Assembly (NCBI GenBank): GCA_022559845.1
Contig: CM040118.1
Coordinates: 263,895,519 to 263,959,518 of the forward strand
Direction of reading: 5' to 3'
DNA: 64,000 bases
Origin: Amorphophallus konjac
Taxonomy: Eukaryota; Streptophyta; Magnoliopsida; Alismatales; Araceae
The notes under the pieces were generated by a model. That model was given only the letters and a program-made list of their open reading frames with translations. It was not told where the DNA came from and ran no database searches. Position numbers and translations under genes: made by a program. How positions within the stretch are numbered: position 1 is the first letter of the stretch; each line of letters begins with the position of its first letter. Shown one piece after another: positions 1 to 9,755 of this stretch.

Positions 1-95
1 GGCGCAGCTCCTTCCTCAGCCACGGGTGGTGGTGCCGGAGCCATCTCCTCTACAGTGGCCACCGGCGGCGGTGCTTGGCTTCCTTCACCGGCCAT
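1..95 (-). CDS. Possible 5' end of an unidentified gene running off the left edge
   Basis: On the minus strand an ATG at 95-93 opens 31 codons to the window edge. The product is rich in Ala and Pro (it begins MAGEGSQAPPP). The sequence upstream of this ATG (about 100-420) is pyrimidine-rich on the minus strand, as plant 5' leaders often are. No domain is visible in so short a piece. It could equally be chance coding in GC-rich DNA or part of a transposon. The plus strand is also open across this stretch (55-462), but that frame runs through a tandem duplication and low-complexity codons, so I prefer neither strongly. Confidence 0.2.
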   Translation of the reverse strand, partial: MAGEGSQAPPPVATVEEMAPAPPPVAEEGAA

Positions 96-201
96 AAGAC
101 GAAGAAGGCACTTCGACGATTGGTGTTTGAATCACATAGGAGAGAAGGGAGAGAATGGGGAAGGAGAGCGTGAGAGTGAGAATGAGAATGAGAGGGATGG
201 G

Positions 202-417
202 GTGGTAGTGGCGTGGGGGTTCTCCTCCATCGGTTACGGTGGGAGGGAAGAGGAAGAAGAAGAAGGGTTTTATTTTTTTTTGAAACTGCCAATGATTGCA
301 CGGTCTATCGTGGTAGTGGCGTGGGGGTTCTCCTCCGTCGGTTACGGTGGGAGGGAGGAGGAAGAAGAAGAAGGGTTTTATTTTTTTTTGAAATCGCCAA
401 TGATTGCACGGTCTATC
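202..417. repeat. 108-bp tandem duplication, two copies
   Basis: Positions 202-309 and 310-417 are two copies of a 108-bp unit starting GTGGTAGTGG and ending CGGTCTATC, with only a few substitutions. The second copy runs into a short perfect palindrome (CGGTCTATCGATAGACCG, about 410-427). Each unit contains a GAAGAA-rich run and a T9-type run. The high similarity of the copies implies a recent duplication. Confidence 0.9.
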
Positions 418-427
418 GATAGACCGT

Positions 428-1625
428 TCGACTATTGGACGGTCTCCTATATGACTGTTTAATTTCTAACGGTGCGCTTGATTGCACGGCCATGAGATGG
501 CCGTTCTTATCTTTGAATGGTCTCATAAGGGGCCCTGTGCTTCCATGATCGTATTCAAATTGGTATTGCTTGGCCAATGGGACCGTTTACATTATGGAGC
601 GGTTTGTATTAGACTGTTCATGTGTTGAAATAATTATGAAGAATATCTTTTGCTGCATTGTGTGATTACGTGGATGATTTCTTTTTTGGCTTGAATGATT
701 GTTTCATGATGTAATATTGCAAATCTCGTTCATGAATTCTTTGCAGCATCACTTCAACTTGCCATTTCACCTGCACAGGTAAGTCAGGTATGGCCTTCTA
801 TCCCTATATCCCTTATTGCATTACTATATTGTATTATGTTATATTATCTCGAGAACCAGTTGGTTATCTACGTGTTTCAGGATCTGACGTTCCCCTATAA
901 CAAAAACAATGATGATCCAGGCTCACGTGTTTAATCATCGGATAGGCCGTTAGGTTGGAAAAATGAGGGGACGATGGTTCTATCTTGCACGCCGTGGTTG
1001 CAGATAGTATCTTGACCCTGATTGTCCCGGTCTAGCAATATTATTCTCGAGTATTTTCTATTTTATGGCTTTCTTTGCATTCGTTTTAATGATTTCTTTT
1101 ATTTTAGCCCAGCATGCATCATACGCATCTTTTGAGCATTCATGACCCATGGATCGTCTGAAAGTGTCTCATTTTGTGATGGATGATTGCCCGTTCATGG
1201 TTTTTGCGTACGAGGAAATATTCCATTCAGAGTTGGAAGGTTTTCTCTGGTCTGTTCACCTGGTTTGATTGACTGAAGGTCCCTGTCTGGAGTTTTAGTC
1301 CGTTTCTTTACCTTTTTGTGGCTTATTCTGGTCTCCTCATTGGTCCGAGGGATTGTGTCCCCCCAGGAGGTTGATCGTGTGTTTTCCTTTTCGTTTAGTT
1401 AGTTTCTCTAGACTGGTGTCATTTTGGTTCGATCATTCCCTTGTGTTTGGTTCAGAGTTTTTCGGAAGATTCCTATCGCTCGTTGGCAATGAAATGGGTG
1501 TCTTTTGCCTTAACATACGCTTTTCAGTCCACTCTACTTCATTTCTGCTTCATCTCCATGTTCCATTTCACTTTCGCTTCACCTCCGCTCGCTCCCCTGC
1601 AAAGAGGACGTTAAGGAGGGGCATC
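428..1625. other. Non-coding stretch resembling a Tat-type 3' region
   Basis: I see no credible gene here. Scattered blocks resemble the stretch at about 23990-24792, for example CGATGG followed by CTTGACC, and CATGCATCATA-type words. The end, CTCCCCTGCAAAG...GGAGGGGCATCTG (about 1590-1627), matches CTCCCTTGCAAAA...GGAGGGGCATTTG just before the LTR at 24793. This suggests the 3' end of a related Ty3/gypsy Tat element including its polypurine tract, but no LTR like the one at 24793 follows. The match was judged by eye. Confidence 0.4.
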
Positions 1626-2259
1626 TGCACATATCACGTTTTCTTTTCTTTTCTTTTTCTCAACCTTGTTAATAAAGGTTTAGCCCTCTAACCCTGCATC
1701 GAGAAAGGTACTATCTACTTTCGGCAGGGGGCTAAAATCATACTACACTAACATTTTCCCTTTGAGTGTGGTTGAAACAGGTAAAAAGGGAAGATGGCGT
1801 CAAGCCAAGGGAAGATGACGTCAAGCCAAAACAAGTCAAGTACACTGAAGAAAACTCACTTCATTTCCAAAATATGTCCATTACATTCTAGCAATACAGC
1901 ATTCTAGGGGCATACCCCCAGTGTACAAAAGTAGCTGCTACCCAGCTATCCCTCTCTCTATCTCTATCTCTCTCCCTAACCCCCGTCAGTGCGAGGTCGG
2001 CTACGTCGACTATCAGCCTCGTCTCCATCTCCGCTCCCCCTATCTCGTAGCCTCGATGGCCGCAAAGATGTCGAACCCGATGCAACTGGCTGGATCGCCC
2101 CCTACTCCGCAGGAGACTGTGTCATGCCCATAAGTTCCTCCATCGTAAAATGCACATCTCCTATGGTCCGCAGCAACTCGGAAGGAGTCGCAGGTCTGGT
2201 TCCCTCTCTTGGGGCACCTCTGCCATGGCATCTCCACGGCACTCGCCGTCTCAAAGCCT
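1626..2259. other. No gene recognised; downstream flank of the PMD gene
   Basis: This stretch contains a CT microsatellite near 1950-1978 and a short near-duplicated word (AAGATGGCGTCAAGCC, then AAGATGACGTCAAGCC at about 1792-1827). On the minus strand it follows the last recognisable PMD exon and may be its 3' untranslated region. Short open frames on both strands show no family features. Confidence 0.4.
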
Positions 2260-4945
2260 CTAGCTGATCGAGGGCTCGTGCTCCCGGACCGCCATCGCCA
2301 TCTCTCGGTCATGTGCCTCGGCCTCCCTCTCCTTCGCCTCGGCAAGGCGACCCTCGATTCTCTCGATGGAGCTCACCTCTCCAAGGCGGCGTGTCAGCTC
2401 CTCTATACGGACATCCTACTCTCGACGAACGGTCAGGGTAGCCGCTAACTCCTTCCTCTGTAGAAAATGGACCGTCAGGTAAAACAGACAAAGATGTTAA
2501 AAAGGGAATTATTCTTAACCAAGGTGTCCGGTTCTCACCGCCTCGGCTAGCTCGGCCTCTTGCTCTTCAGCACGCTCAATGGCCCCTGCTAGGTGATCCT
2601 CCAGCTCCTCTCTGGCATCTGCTCGGGATGAAGGGCCAGTCTCCCCACCTGCTCCTGCCCTCATCCGGACATACACCGGCTCCCCTCGCTGTAAGTCAAG
2701 GGGAAAGTGGTCAGTCAGATTTCAGTAGTCCCCAAAGAATTCAAATCAACCAAGTTAATTTTGGCCTACCAACTCTCGGATCTTATGTTACAAGTTCACG
2801 ATCGTCTGGTTAAGGACGACCATCCGATCCTTGAGAATCTTCACAGCCTCGGTCTCAGACATCTGTACATCAAATCCACAAGTTTATGAAGTTTCAATGG
2901 CTAAATGCAAACATCATGGATTGAAAGCTAAAGAGTAACTCACCACTCGGGTGTCAAGGCGGAGCCGCCCGGTATACTGGTCCTGATAATCTGTTAAGTA
3001 AACCTCGCTGCTCCTCACAGTCTGATCCTGCTCCAGCGAGGGTCCCCTCTGTAGTGCCTCTGCCTCGGCGTGGTAGCGGGAGGCTGAGTCCTAATCACTT
3101 GTCGAAATCCGTCGGCGTCCCCGGTTTGACTCGTGCTTGGCTGGAACTGCCACGGGCGGTTGATGCCACCCCAGCGTTCTCAACACTAGGCGAAGGAAGA
3201 GTGACTCCCTCAGGTTCACGTAAAACAACACTATATCTCTGTGGAACCAAGCTCGCCCCTCCCTCACCCACGGCTGGGGGGTGGTGTCCTCCGTCGCATA
3301 GGGAGTCCAGATCGCCTGCCTCATAAAAATTGAATGTTTTGCTAATTTAAGTACATATAATAAATGCTGAAAAAAATCACACGACTCTTTAGCCAAAACA
3401 CTCACCCGATGGGGAGGGAACTCATCCAGGGCCGTCCTAAGATCAGAGAGTCTAGTGGCCACCAGGCGTTGGTCCCGGACCATCTCCCATCCAGCCATGA
3501 GAGGGACTGCCTGCATCAGTGCTCGCGGGATCGTACCGTGACCTAGAGAGAACTGAGTGTACCCCCAAATCTGGAAACACAAGAAAAGAACCATCAGTCA
3601 GTCAATCAAATTTAGAATCAACATGTGTAAAGGGGTAGACTCGTACCTGTAAGAAGGGTGTGAAACCACCCAGGTTACCCGAACCTGGGCGCACAGGATC
3701 CAGGTGGGGGAAGAGGTGCGCCAGCATCGCTCTCCCCCACGCGAGTTGGAGCCCCCGCTCGAGATCCCGTACCAACAAGAGATACTTGAGATTCACCTTG
3801 TTCGAGACCTGTAGCGAACAGCAGCCTCCAGAAGAAATATAGGAGGAAAAGCCTCAACTCCTGCCGCTCACTCCTCCCTCGGGCTCAGAATCTCTGTCTC
3901 ACTCGGCCTAGGTATGCATCCAAGTCCTCTAGTGGTCCCCGTACCACTCTCTCGAGCACCATCACAGCGTTGATCTTCCTGAGGGGAAGAGTGGTCATCG
4001 GTCTCTCGGATCGAGCCAACTGTGGCCCGAGCAGGCTCTCCACCTCCTCCCGATAATTCCTGAGCTCTCGACCAAGCACTGGGTTCCCTACTACTGGCAA
4101 CCCCGTCAAGAAAGCCACATCCTCAAGGGTGGGGATCATATGTCCCCATGGCATCACGAAAGCTCTGCAACTGTCCATCCATCTCTCTCGTAGCGTCGCC
4201 AGAAAGGTAGCATTGACAGGGAAAGGTCTGATCCTGAAGAACGGGCCAAAACCCATTCGATCCACCCTCCCCCGCTGCCTAGAAGATAAGGTGTGGTACC
4301 AAGCCCACACCAAGTCCCATGAAACCCGGGCTCTAATCCTTCTCGGACCCTGCACACAATGGAGAAAAAACACAAGGAATTCATTAGATCTTCAAATCAA
4401 TCCACCCTCATTTCTTTTTTCAAAACTTTTCTGCCCTGAGAAGAGGGCTGCTAAAGGTCTGGCCGCCCACCTCCATGGGCAGCCAGAATACTGGCCGCCC
4501 AAGTCCATCAGCGGACGGCCAGCGCCCTGGCCGCCCAGGCCTGTGGATGGCCACTAACCAGGCCACCCACTGGCTTCTCTCCCACAAACCCACACTCCGG
4601 CGCTCCATCTTTCCATCAAGCCTATACACACACCAAGTCTAATGAATGGAAGAGCAGGTCCATGGGACTTACCCTTTCACGCCGTCCTCCCTTCTCTTGG
4701 TCGGCTTTGCCCTCATCTTGACCATCTTCTTCCTCACCTTCATCTCCATCATCGCGGTCGGCCGGCCCCTCGTCAGGGGTAGCCGCGCATCCCTCGCCTC
4801 CATCTTCTCTGCTCTCCTCCAAGTCGGCAGAAGCCGTCACCGAAGAGCATGAGCTCGTCAGAGCTTGCACCTCCTCTTGCTCTTCAATCTCACTTGGAGA
4901 TGAAGGATCGGGTACGTTGTCAAGCCGAGCTCTTCTTCGCCCCAT
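2260..4945 (-). pseudogene. Plant mobile domain (PMD) gene, spliced, decayed
   Basis: This is a multi-exon minus-strand gene. Exon 1 (4945-4673) encodes a basic start (MGRRRARL) and a Glu/Asp-rich segment. Exon 2 (4349-3647) carries the PMD hallmark: ERWMDSCRAF, then IPTLEDVAFLTGLPV, then LRLFLLYFFWRLLF, and after a frameshift YLLLVRDLERG with AWGRAMLAHL. Exon 3 (3570-3406) encodes the IWGYTQF block. Exon 4 (3315-2944) encodes WTPYATED...VLRTLGWHQPPV. Exons near 2862-2797, 2693-2540 and 2463-2260 encode a Glu/Arg-rich, probably coiled-coil tail. Introns at 3571-3646 and 3316-3405 have clear GT and AG ends and the frame resumes across them. In-frame stops (near 3888, 3090 and in the last exon) and one frameshift make it non-functional. 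PMD proteins occur in MULE and Ty3/gypsy transposons and in host silencing factors. Here, antisense transposon cargo is most likely. Confidence 0.7.
4440..4560. repeat. Cluster of GGCCAG-N4-CTGGCC hairpins (in PMD intron 1)
   Basis: The first intron of the PMD gene holds repeated TGGCCGCCC words. One perfect unit is GGCCAG-CGCC-CTGGCC at 4517-4532. Another is GCCAG-AATA-CTGGC near 4483. Each is a short stem with exactly four variable loop bases. The same unit recurs at 5095, 6972, 24962 and 25946. Confidence 0.8.
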
Positions 4946-5089
4946 TGCCCAAATCTAGAGAATTAGGTGGCTAGAACCTCACTCATAGGAAGAAGGATCA
5001 ACTCTCTCAACTCTGACTCCTACAGACGTCCAAGACGAAGGCCACCCAAATGAGGAGTGCGACCACCTCTTTAAGAGCCCTCAAGGCAG

Positions 5090-5165
5090 AGGGGGGCCAG
5101 AACCCTGGCCGCCCAACCCCAAGTGGAGGCGGCCAGAACCCTGGTCGCTCTTCCCCTTGTTCAGC
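5090..5165. repeat. GGCCAG-N4-CTGGCC hairpin pair
   Basis: A perfect unit GGCCAG-AACC-CTGGCC lies at 5095-5110. A second copy with one changed base (GGCCAG-AACC-CTGGTC) follows near 5133. The pair lies between the two PMD-type genes. Confidence 0.8.
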
Positions 5166-5330
5166 CAAAAAAATGGTAAAAACAACAAAAAACTAATGCA
5201 ATTTCATTCACATAAAATCCATTCATGCTATTTCATTCCATCCACTCATTCTCATGGCCATCAACCATCCAAAAATAGTCCATTTATTTCACCCATTCAC
5301 TAACTATAAAAAATGCTGAACAAACATCAA
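5166..5330. other. AT-rich spacer, no feature recognised
   Basis: This short spacer follows the stop codon of the upstream minus-strand gene. It contains several CATTCA-like words and A-rich runs. Nothing codes here. Confidence 0.3.
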
Positions 5331-6759
5331 CTAGGTGCGCCGCCTCATAAAGAACTCGTTCACAGCCGATATGAAACTCTGTAGGTAGCCCACATAACGC
5401 CTCATATCATCTTTGTCCTCCTCAAGGTCAACTTTGGCTTTCACTACAGCGGCATGGCGTCTCCACGTCTTCCTGATCCTCTGAAGTCGCCGTTGATCCA
5501 CGTCGGTTCCCAGAAGGTGCTTCGTGATCAATGCTCCCTTGGAAGTAGCCCATGGGATCCGTCTGGGGAACCCCACCTGGCGATGGTAGCGGTGTGCCTG
5601 GTACAACACTAAGTCCTCGGCCCCCACAAGCCATAACTCCTGCTCTGACGATCCACGCACCCTGAATTCTTCCCGTCGATACATCATCGGCACGAACACG
5701 TCCTCAGGCAGGAAGTTTAGATAGTCACTCCAATCATCTCTGGTCTTCAGTAGTGATGTCTTGCATATCACCTGATCCTCAGGACCAACGAGAGCCCTCA
5801 CTGGGTAGATGGCACTCTTCGCGAAGATCCGAGAAATAGTAGTCGCCTCGTTGTCAAAGTCAAAACTAAAGTCGATCTCCATCCACATCTGTAGAAGGTA
5901 GAGACTCCCCATGGCGCTGCCACCCAGGCTCATCTGAGTGAGTCCGCAGTACATATGAGCCAGCACCGCCCGAGAGAGAGAGTGTCCCGTCCATAGGAGA
6001 GTAAGTGATCCCACGTACTCTCGTCTCAGCACGTCGCCTGACGTAGGGAAGAGCAATGCCCCTCCCAATCACAACGTTACACCACGCATCGGTCGATCTG
6101 CCTCCACTGTCTTGTCTTTCACATGACCCAAGGGCCAACCTGCTAGGAGGTCGACTAGGATCCCTCGCTGGTCTGTCATCCGGCTAACTTTGCGCTTATC
6201 TTGCACGATCTCTGCTAATATCTCATCCCAGGGAGGAAGGTCGATCAGCTCACCCACCTCCAAATCACTCCACTGGAAGATGAAATCCAGCTCTTCTACC
6301 AGCAATGAGGCCTCGAATTCGGGGAAGAAAAAAGTGTGGGTATGTGGATGCCACAACTCAATCAGTGCTGCTAATGATTCCCAGTTCGCCATGATGACCA
6401 GTCAGATCAGATGCCATTGGTGCATGGGTACCCTCATGGCGAGTGTGATTGCCGCCATCAGATCATGGAGCCAGCCATAGCGGCAGGCGTGTCTTGCCCC
6501 AGGAAAAGTAGGCACATGCGACACCTTTTATAAGGAAAAAGAGAGAAGTAAAACAAAAATCAATAAACGGGCAAAATCCTGCCAAACACAAAAAAGATAA
6601 AAAAAGAAACGAAATAAAAAGAGAGAGAAAAATAAAAAAATTTCATTTATGTCACACAAACCATACCTTGCCCTGCTTCACAAGGTTGCTCAAGTGGCCG
6701 AGCACATCAGAAAGATCATTAAGTTCATGGCCTCCTGACGGGGGGGAAGAAGACGCCAT
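5331..6759 (-). pseudogene. PMD/DUF7745-like gene, two exons, decayed
   Basis: Exon 1 (6759-6667, exactly 31 codons, MASSSPPSGG...) ends at a GTATGG donor. Exon 2 begins at 6524 after TTTTATAAAAG, and the frame continues across the 142-bp intron, which supports this model. Exon 2 encodes ALIELWHPHTHTFFFPEFE, then ALLFPTSGDVLRREYV, a WTGHSLSRAVLAHMYCGL block and a long basic C-terminus ending NEFFMRRRT. The order (WHP-THTF block, then LLFPTSGD block, then AVLAHMY block) resembles PMD and DUF7745 proteins found in plant transposons. Two TGA codons interrupt exon 2 (near 6405 and at 6069-6071), both possibly from CGA. It sits head to tail with the PMD gene at 2260-4945. The family assignment is by motif memory and less certain than for that neighbour. 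Confidence 0.55.
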
Positions 6760-6894
6760 GCCCAATCTCCTCCTTAGAACTACTCCTCTGGCTTCAAGTT
6801 GATGTTTAATGATGGAGTAGGAACACCCCGGCTGGGGTTTTTGAAGGCTAAGACTCCCATCTGGCTCAGACTCCTGTCCTGTTTTGGGATAAGA

Positions 6895-6990
6895 GCAGGA
6901 GGGCGGCCAAGTCACTGGCCGCCCATCCCAGATCTGGGCGACCACAAGTCTGGCCGCCCAGACCATGGGAAGGCCAGCGATCTGGCCGCT
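6895..6990. repeat. GGCCAG-N4-CTGGCC hairpin cluster truncated by an insertion
   Basis: Units include GGCCAA-GTCA-CTGGCC near 6904 and GGCCAG-CGAT-CTGGCC at 6972-6987. The array stops at 6990, where a Sirevirus LTR begins. The array's TGGCCGCCCTC pattern resumes across the insertion at 23635 (CCGCCCTC), so the two flanks were once adjacent. Confidence 0.8.
6986..6990. repeat. Left target-site duplication (CCGCT) of the Sirevirus composite
   Basis: CCGCT directly precedes the LTR terminus TGTTAG at 6991. The right flank after 23634 reads CCGCC. Four of five bases match and the fifth is a transition. Both flanks also complete the same TGGCCGCCC motif, which makes chance unlikely. Confidence 0.65.
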
Positions 6991-7354
6991 TGTTAGTTAG
7001 GTGTGATTGATAAACACAGATCCAGAGGGGGGGGGTGAATGGATCTTTCAAAGAATTCTACCCAATTTAAAATTCGCAAGAGATGATAACAACAAAATCA
7101 GTGGACAATTGATCAAACATAAGATATGCAAACTCAATTAAACTCTAGGATATAGATAATCAATTAAATCACGGTCCTAGCATGCATCTAGCGGAAGCAG
7201 GCAATCAAACAAACCACTGCACAAGGATTTTTAGGTGGTTCGGTCCAAAGACCTACGTCCACCCCTCACTCCCAACCTGAGTGAGGCTTCCACTAGTAAC
7301 ACTAGCACAGCAGACTCAGTCTGCAACAAATGCTGCCAAACAGCTTGACCAGGG

Positions 7355-7712
7355 GAACACCCTCCCCTCTTCCTCCCAACCGGAGGGACACCCCAAGTGA
7401 TTCCCAGCCACATGAAAACCAGAGACACACGGTCTCTCTTCCTCCATACCCAGAGGGAACCCCTGGACTTGCTACCCACAAGCCCAGAACCGGAGGACCA
7501 AACCTCCCTTCCTCCAAACCGGAGGGGAACCTAGAGACCCAAGTCTCTCTTCCTCTGAAACCCAGAGGGAAACACAAGTGACACCAAGTCACCTGCAGAC
7601 TAGAGGTCTCGGACCTCTCTTCCTCCCAACCGGAGGGAAACAACCAATGATGTCCAGTCAAAGGCAACCAGAGACGCAAGTCTCTCTTCCTCCACACCGG
7701 AGGGAACCCGAC
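7355..7712 (-). repeat. Array of about six CCTCC-loop-GGAGG hairpins in LTR B
   Basis: Repeated units read CTTCCTCC-CAACC-GGAGGGAA with short variable spacers. Variants include CCTCCAAACCGGAGG, CCTCCACACCGGAGG, and CCTCTG-AAAC-CCAGAGG. In the last one both stem arms differ from the others so that pairing is kept. They lie downstream of the TATA box, so they should be in the transcript. Confidence 0.75.
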
Positions 7713-8079
7713 CTCACACTAGAGGATTGGAAGAACAGCAAGTGAATAGTTCAAAGGAAAAACAAAAATGCAGCAACAGAAAGCTGAAAAGATAAAATCA
7801 AATGTGGCTCTCGCAGGAGCTGGCTGGCCTGGATTTGATCCACGGTCCAGCAGGAGCTTCTTCTTCTGCTTCTCTCTTTCTCCCAGCACGAACTCTCTTT
7901 TCTTCTTCTTCTTCTTTCTTTCTTCTTCTTCTTCTTCTCACTACTTCAGCCTTCTCCTTCTTCTCACTTCTTTTCTTCTTCTTCTCTATTCTCTATATCG
8001 TGGAGGCACTCTCTGCTCTTCAGCTTTTCTCGATGGCTCTCTTCATTTCGATCACACTCAGCCGATGGAAGAAACTCCA

Positions 8080-8087
8080 TATATATA
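8080..8087 (-). promoter_or_regulatory. TATA box of LTR B
   Basis: TATATATA on the minus strand, in the context GGTATATATATGG, lies between the AGTCTRTACA array upstream and the transcribed hairpin array downstream. The position matches TATA boxes in LTRs A and C. Confidence 0.55.
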
Positions 8088-8294
8088 CCAGCAGCAGGCA
8101 GCTAGGGCTTATGCTCTTTTCGATTCCCGCCCAAGCTTCAGTGGTCCACGTGTCAGCATTTCAGCCTCTAGGATCACGTGCAAGTCTTGATGGCCTCATC
8201 CATTAAACCTGTCAGATAATCAGTTGAATAACAGTATCAGATGATGTATAGACTTGAAAGTTTAACTGAGTGTACAGACTTCGTGAGGACATCA

Positions 8295-8475
8295 GCCCAA
8301 GGCGTCAACGCTTCCATCGTGCAGCGTCGCCTCAGCTCCTCAAGCGAGATGCTCACGCCCTTGGTAACTGGCCAATGCGTCAACGCATCTTGTGTCAGCG
8401 TCGACGCAGTGAACAAGACAGAAAGCGAAAGACGCATAATTGCGTCTACGCAGTCAGCCAAGTGCGTCAACGCAC
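8295..8475. repeat. GCGTCRACGC palindrome cluster in LTR B
   Basis: Several copies of GCGTCAACGC and half-matching variants occur within 180 bp. The motif is its own reverse complement in the GCGTCGACGC form. Clusters of the same word flank the AGTCTRTACA array again at 9420-9600. Confidence 0.75.
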
Positions 8476-8504
8476 TAAAAGCACAGAACCCATGAAGATA
8501 GACA

Positions 8505-9405
8505 GGCTGTACAGACTTTGATGCTCAAAGACGATTGTATAGACTTTACCTTAGAAACAAGTGTATGGACTTTGAAACAGCAAATGAATAAGTATGTACA
8601 CTGAGGGAGTGTATAGACTTGGAACCCAAAGGCAGTGTACAGACTCAGTAAGTCTGAGCCAATGTATAGACATCAAGTGAAGACCAGTGTATAGACTTCT
8701 CGTGAAAACCAATGTACAGACTTTGAGGCGTGAAGGAACGAGTGTATAGACTTCGTGATGCCAACAGACAATGACTGTGCAGACTTGTTAAACCATGCAC
8801 ACTGTATAGACTCTTCATGCAACAATGTATGGACTTAGTTTATGTGCAGCTAACAGATGTATAGACTTGCTTTCTGAACGATGCACAAAAGCAGTGTATG
8901 GACTTAAAGGTTAACACTCGAATGTATAGAGTTGAAGGCCTAACAATCGAGTGTATAGACTTCAAAGGACAAAGCATCCACAGAACAGACGATGTACAGA
9001 CTTTGCCAATATGAGACACTGTACAGACTTTGTCAAGTGACTGGTTGTACAGACTTCAGAAGATGAAGACTCTGTATCGACTTGAAGACCATGAGCCAAT
9101 GTATAGACTTGCCTTAACAATGAATGTGTAGACTTTGAAACAAGAGTCAGGCAAAAGGATGTACAGAGTTGGCCAAGGCAGCAATGTATAGACTTTAGAG
9201 CAACAAAAGAATAAGTGTGTACACTGAGGGAGTGTACAGACTTTGACTTGAAGATCGTTCAGGAACAAGCCATAGCAGTGTATAGACTTAAGCGTTCTGA
9301 GCATAACAAAAACCAATGTACAGACTTCATTCAATGCAAATGAATGTATGGACTTCGTTTCAAGCAACGTAGGTAAAAGAAGAGACACTGTATAGACTTT
9401 CACAC
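8505..9405 (-). repeat. AGTCTRTACA-type array in LTR B
   Basis: About thirty degenerate copies of TGTAYAGACTT (plus strand), spaced irregularly about 20-40 bp apart, with unrelated sequence between. In LTR orientation the word is AAGTCTRTACA, often followed by TTGG. It has no coding potential. The same word fills the matching part of LTRs A, C and D. Confidence 0.9.
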
Positions 9406-9419
9406 AAAAAATAGACAAA

Positions 9420-9600
9420 ACAGCATGGCGTCAACCTAGCTGATCCACTGCGTCAATGCAGCAAGTAAACCAGCAACTACTGCGTCAACGCATCCTTGTA
9501 GCGTCAACGCAGCTAGTGAACAGACAGCTAATACGTCAACCCAATCTCCAACTGCGTCAACGCACTGCATGAACAATTAGCCACTGCGTTGACCCAATCT
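9420..9600. repeat. Second GCGTCRACGC palindrome cluster in LTR B
   Basis: Copies of GCGTCAACGC and related words (GCGTTGACCC) lie near the LTR start. The same segment from 9508 onward is repeated at 23402-23634. Confidence 0.75.
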
Positions 9601-9736
9601 AGCTATATTCATGAATTAGCTATTCAAGCAAACAATCAGATATTTAAGCAGTCAAACAGTCATCTAAATTAATTAGCACACTTCAGTGTGACTCATGGTG
9701 TGTCAGCCATCATCAAAACCACACAGGGGCACAACA

Positions 9737-9755
9737 ATCTCCCCCTTTTTGATGA
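9737..9755 (-). promoter_or_regulatory. Polypurine tract of element B
   Basis: The minus strand reads GCCATCATCAAAAAGGGGG then AGATTGT, directly before the LTR. The same extended tract precedes LTRs A (36162), C (18458) and D (22221). Such a run primes plus-strand DNA synthesis in LTR retrotransposons, and extended or multiple tracts are typical of Sireviruses. Confidence 0.8.

Larger units (their letters stand above)
6991..9736 (-). mobile_element. Sirevirus LTR B (3' LTR, minus orientation)
   Basis: On the minus strand the LTR starts TGTTGTGCCCCTG at 9736 and ends CTAACTAACA at 6991, about 2746 bp. It contains palindromic GCGTCAACGC clusters, a dense AGTCTRTACA array (8505-9405), a TATA box (8080-8087), pyrimidine/purine tracts, and a downstream array of CCTCC/GGAGG hairpins (7355-7712). 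The extended polypurine tract adjoins its start at 9737. Its ATTCACCCCCC near the 3' end matches the end of copy A's LTR. The first 230 bp closely match 23402-23634. Confidence 0.85.

Noticed and set aside
55..462. A 135-codon plus-strand protein gene
   Set aside because: Half of it is the 108-bp duplication, and it is rich in Glu and Gly from a GGAAGA microsatellite. A minus-strand alternative exists at the edge. There is no family evidence.
7768..8206. Ser/Phe/Leu-rich open frames in LTR B and in the C palindrome (20111-20612)
   Set aside because: They come from TTC/CTT microsatellite sequence near the LTR transcription start and are overlapping in two frames.
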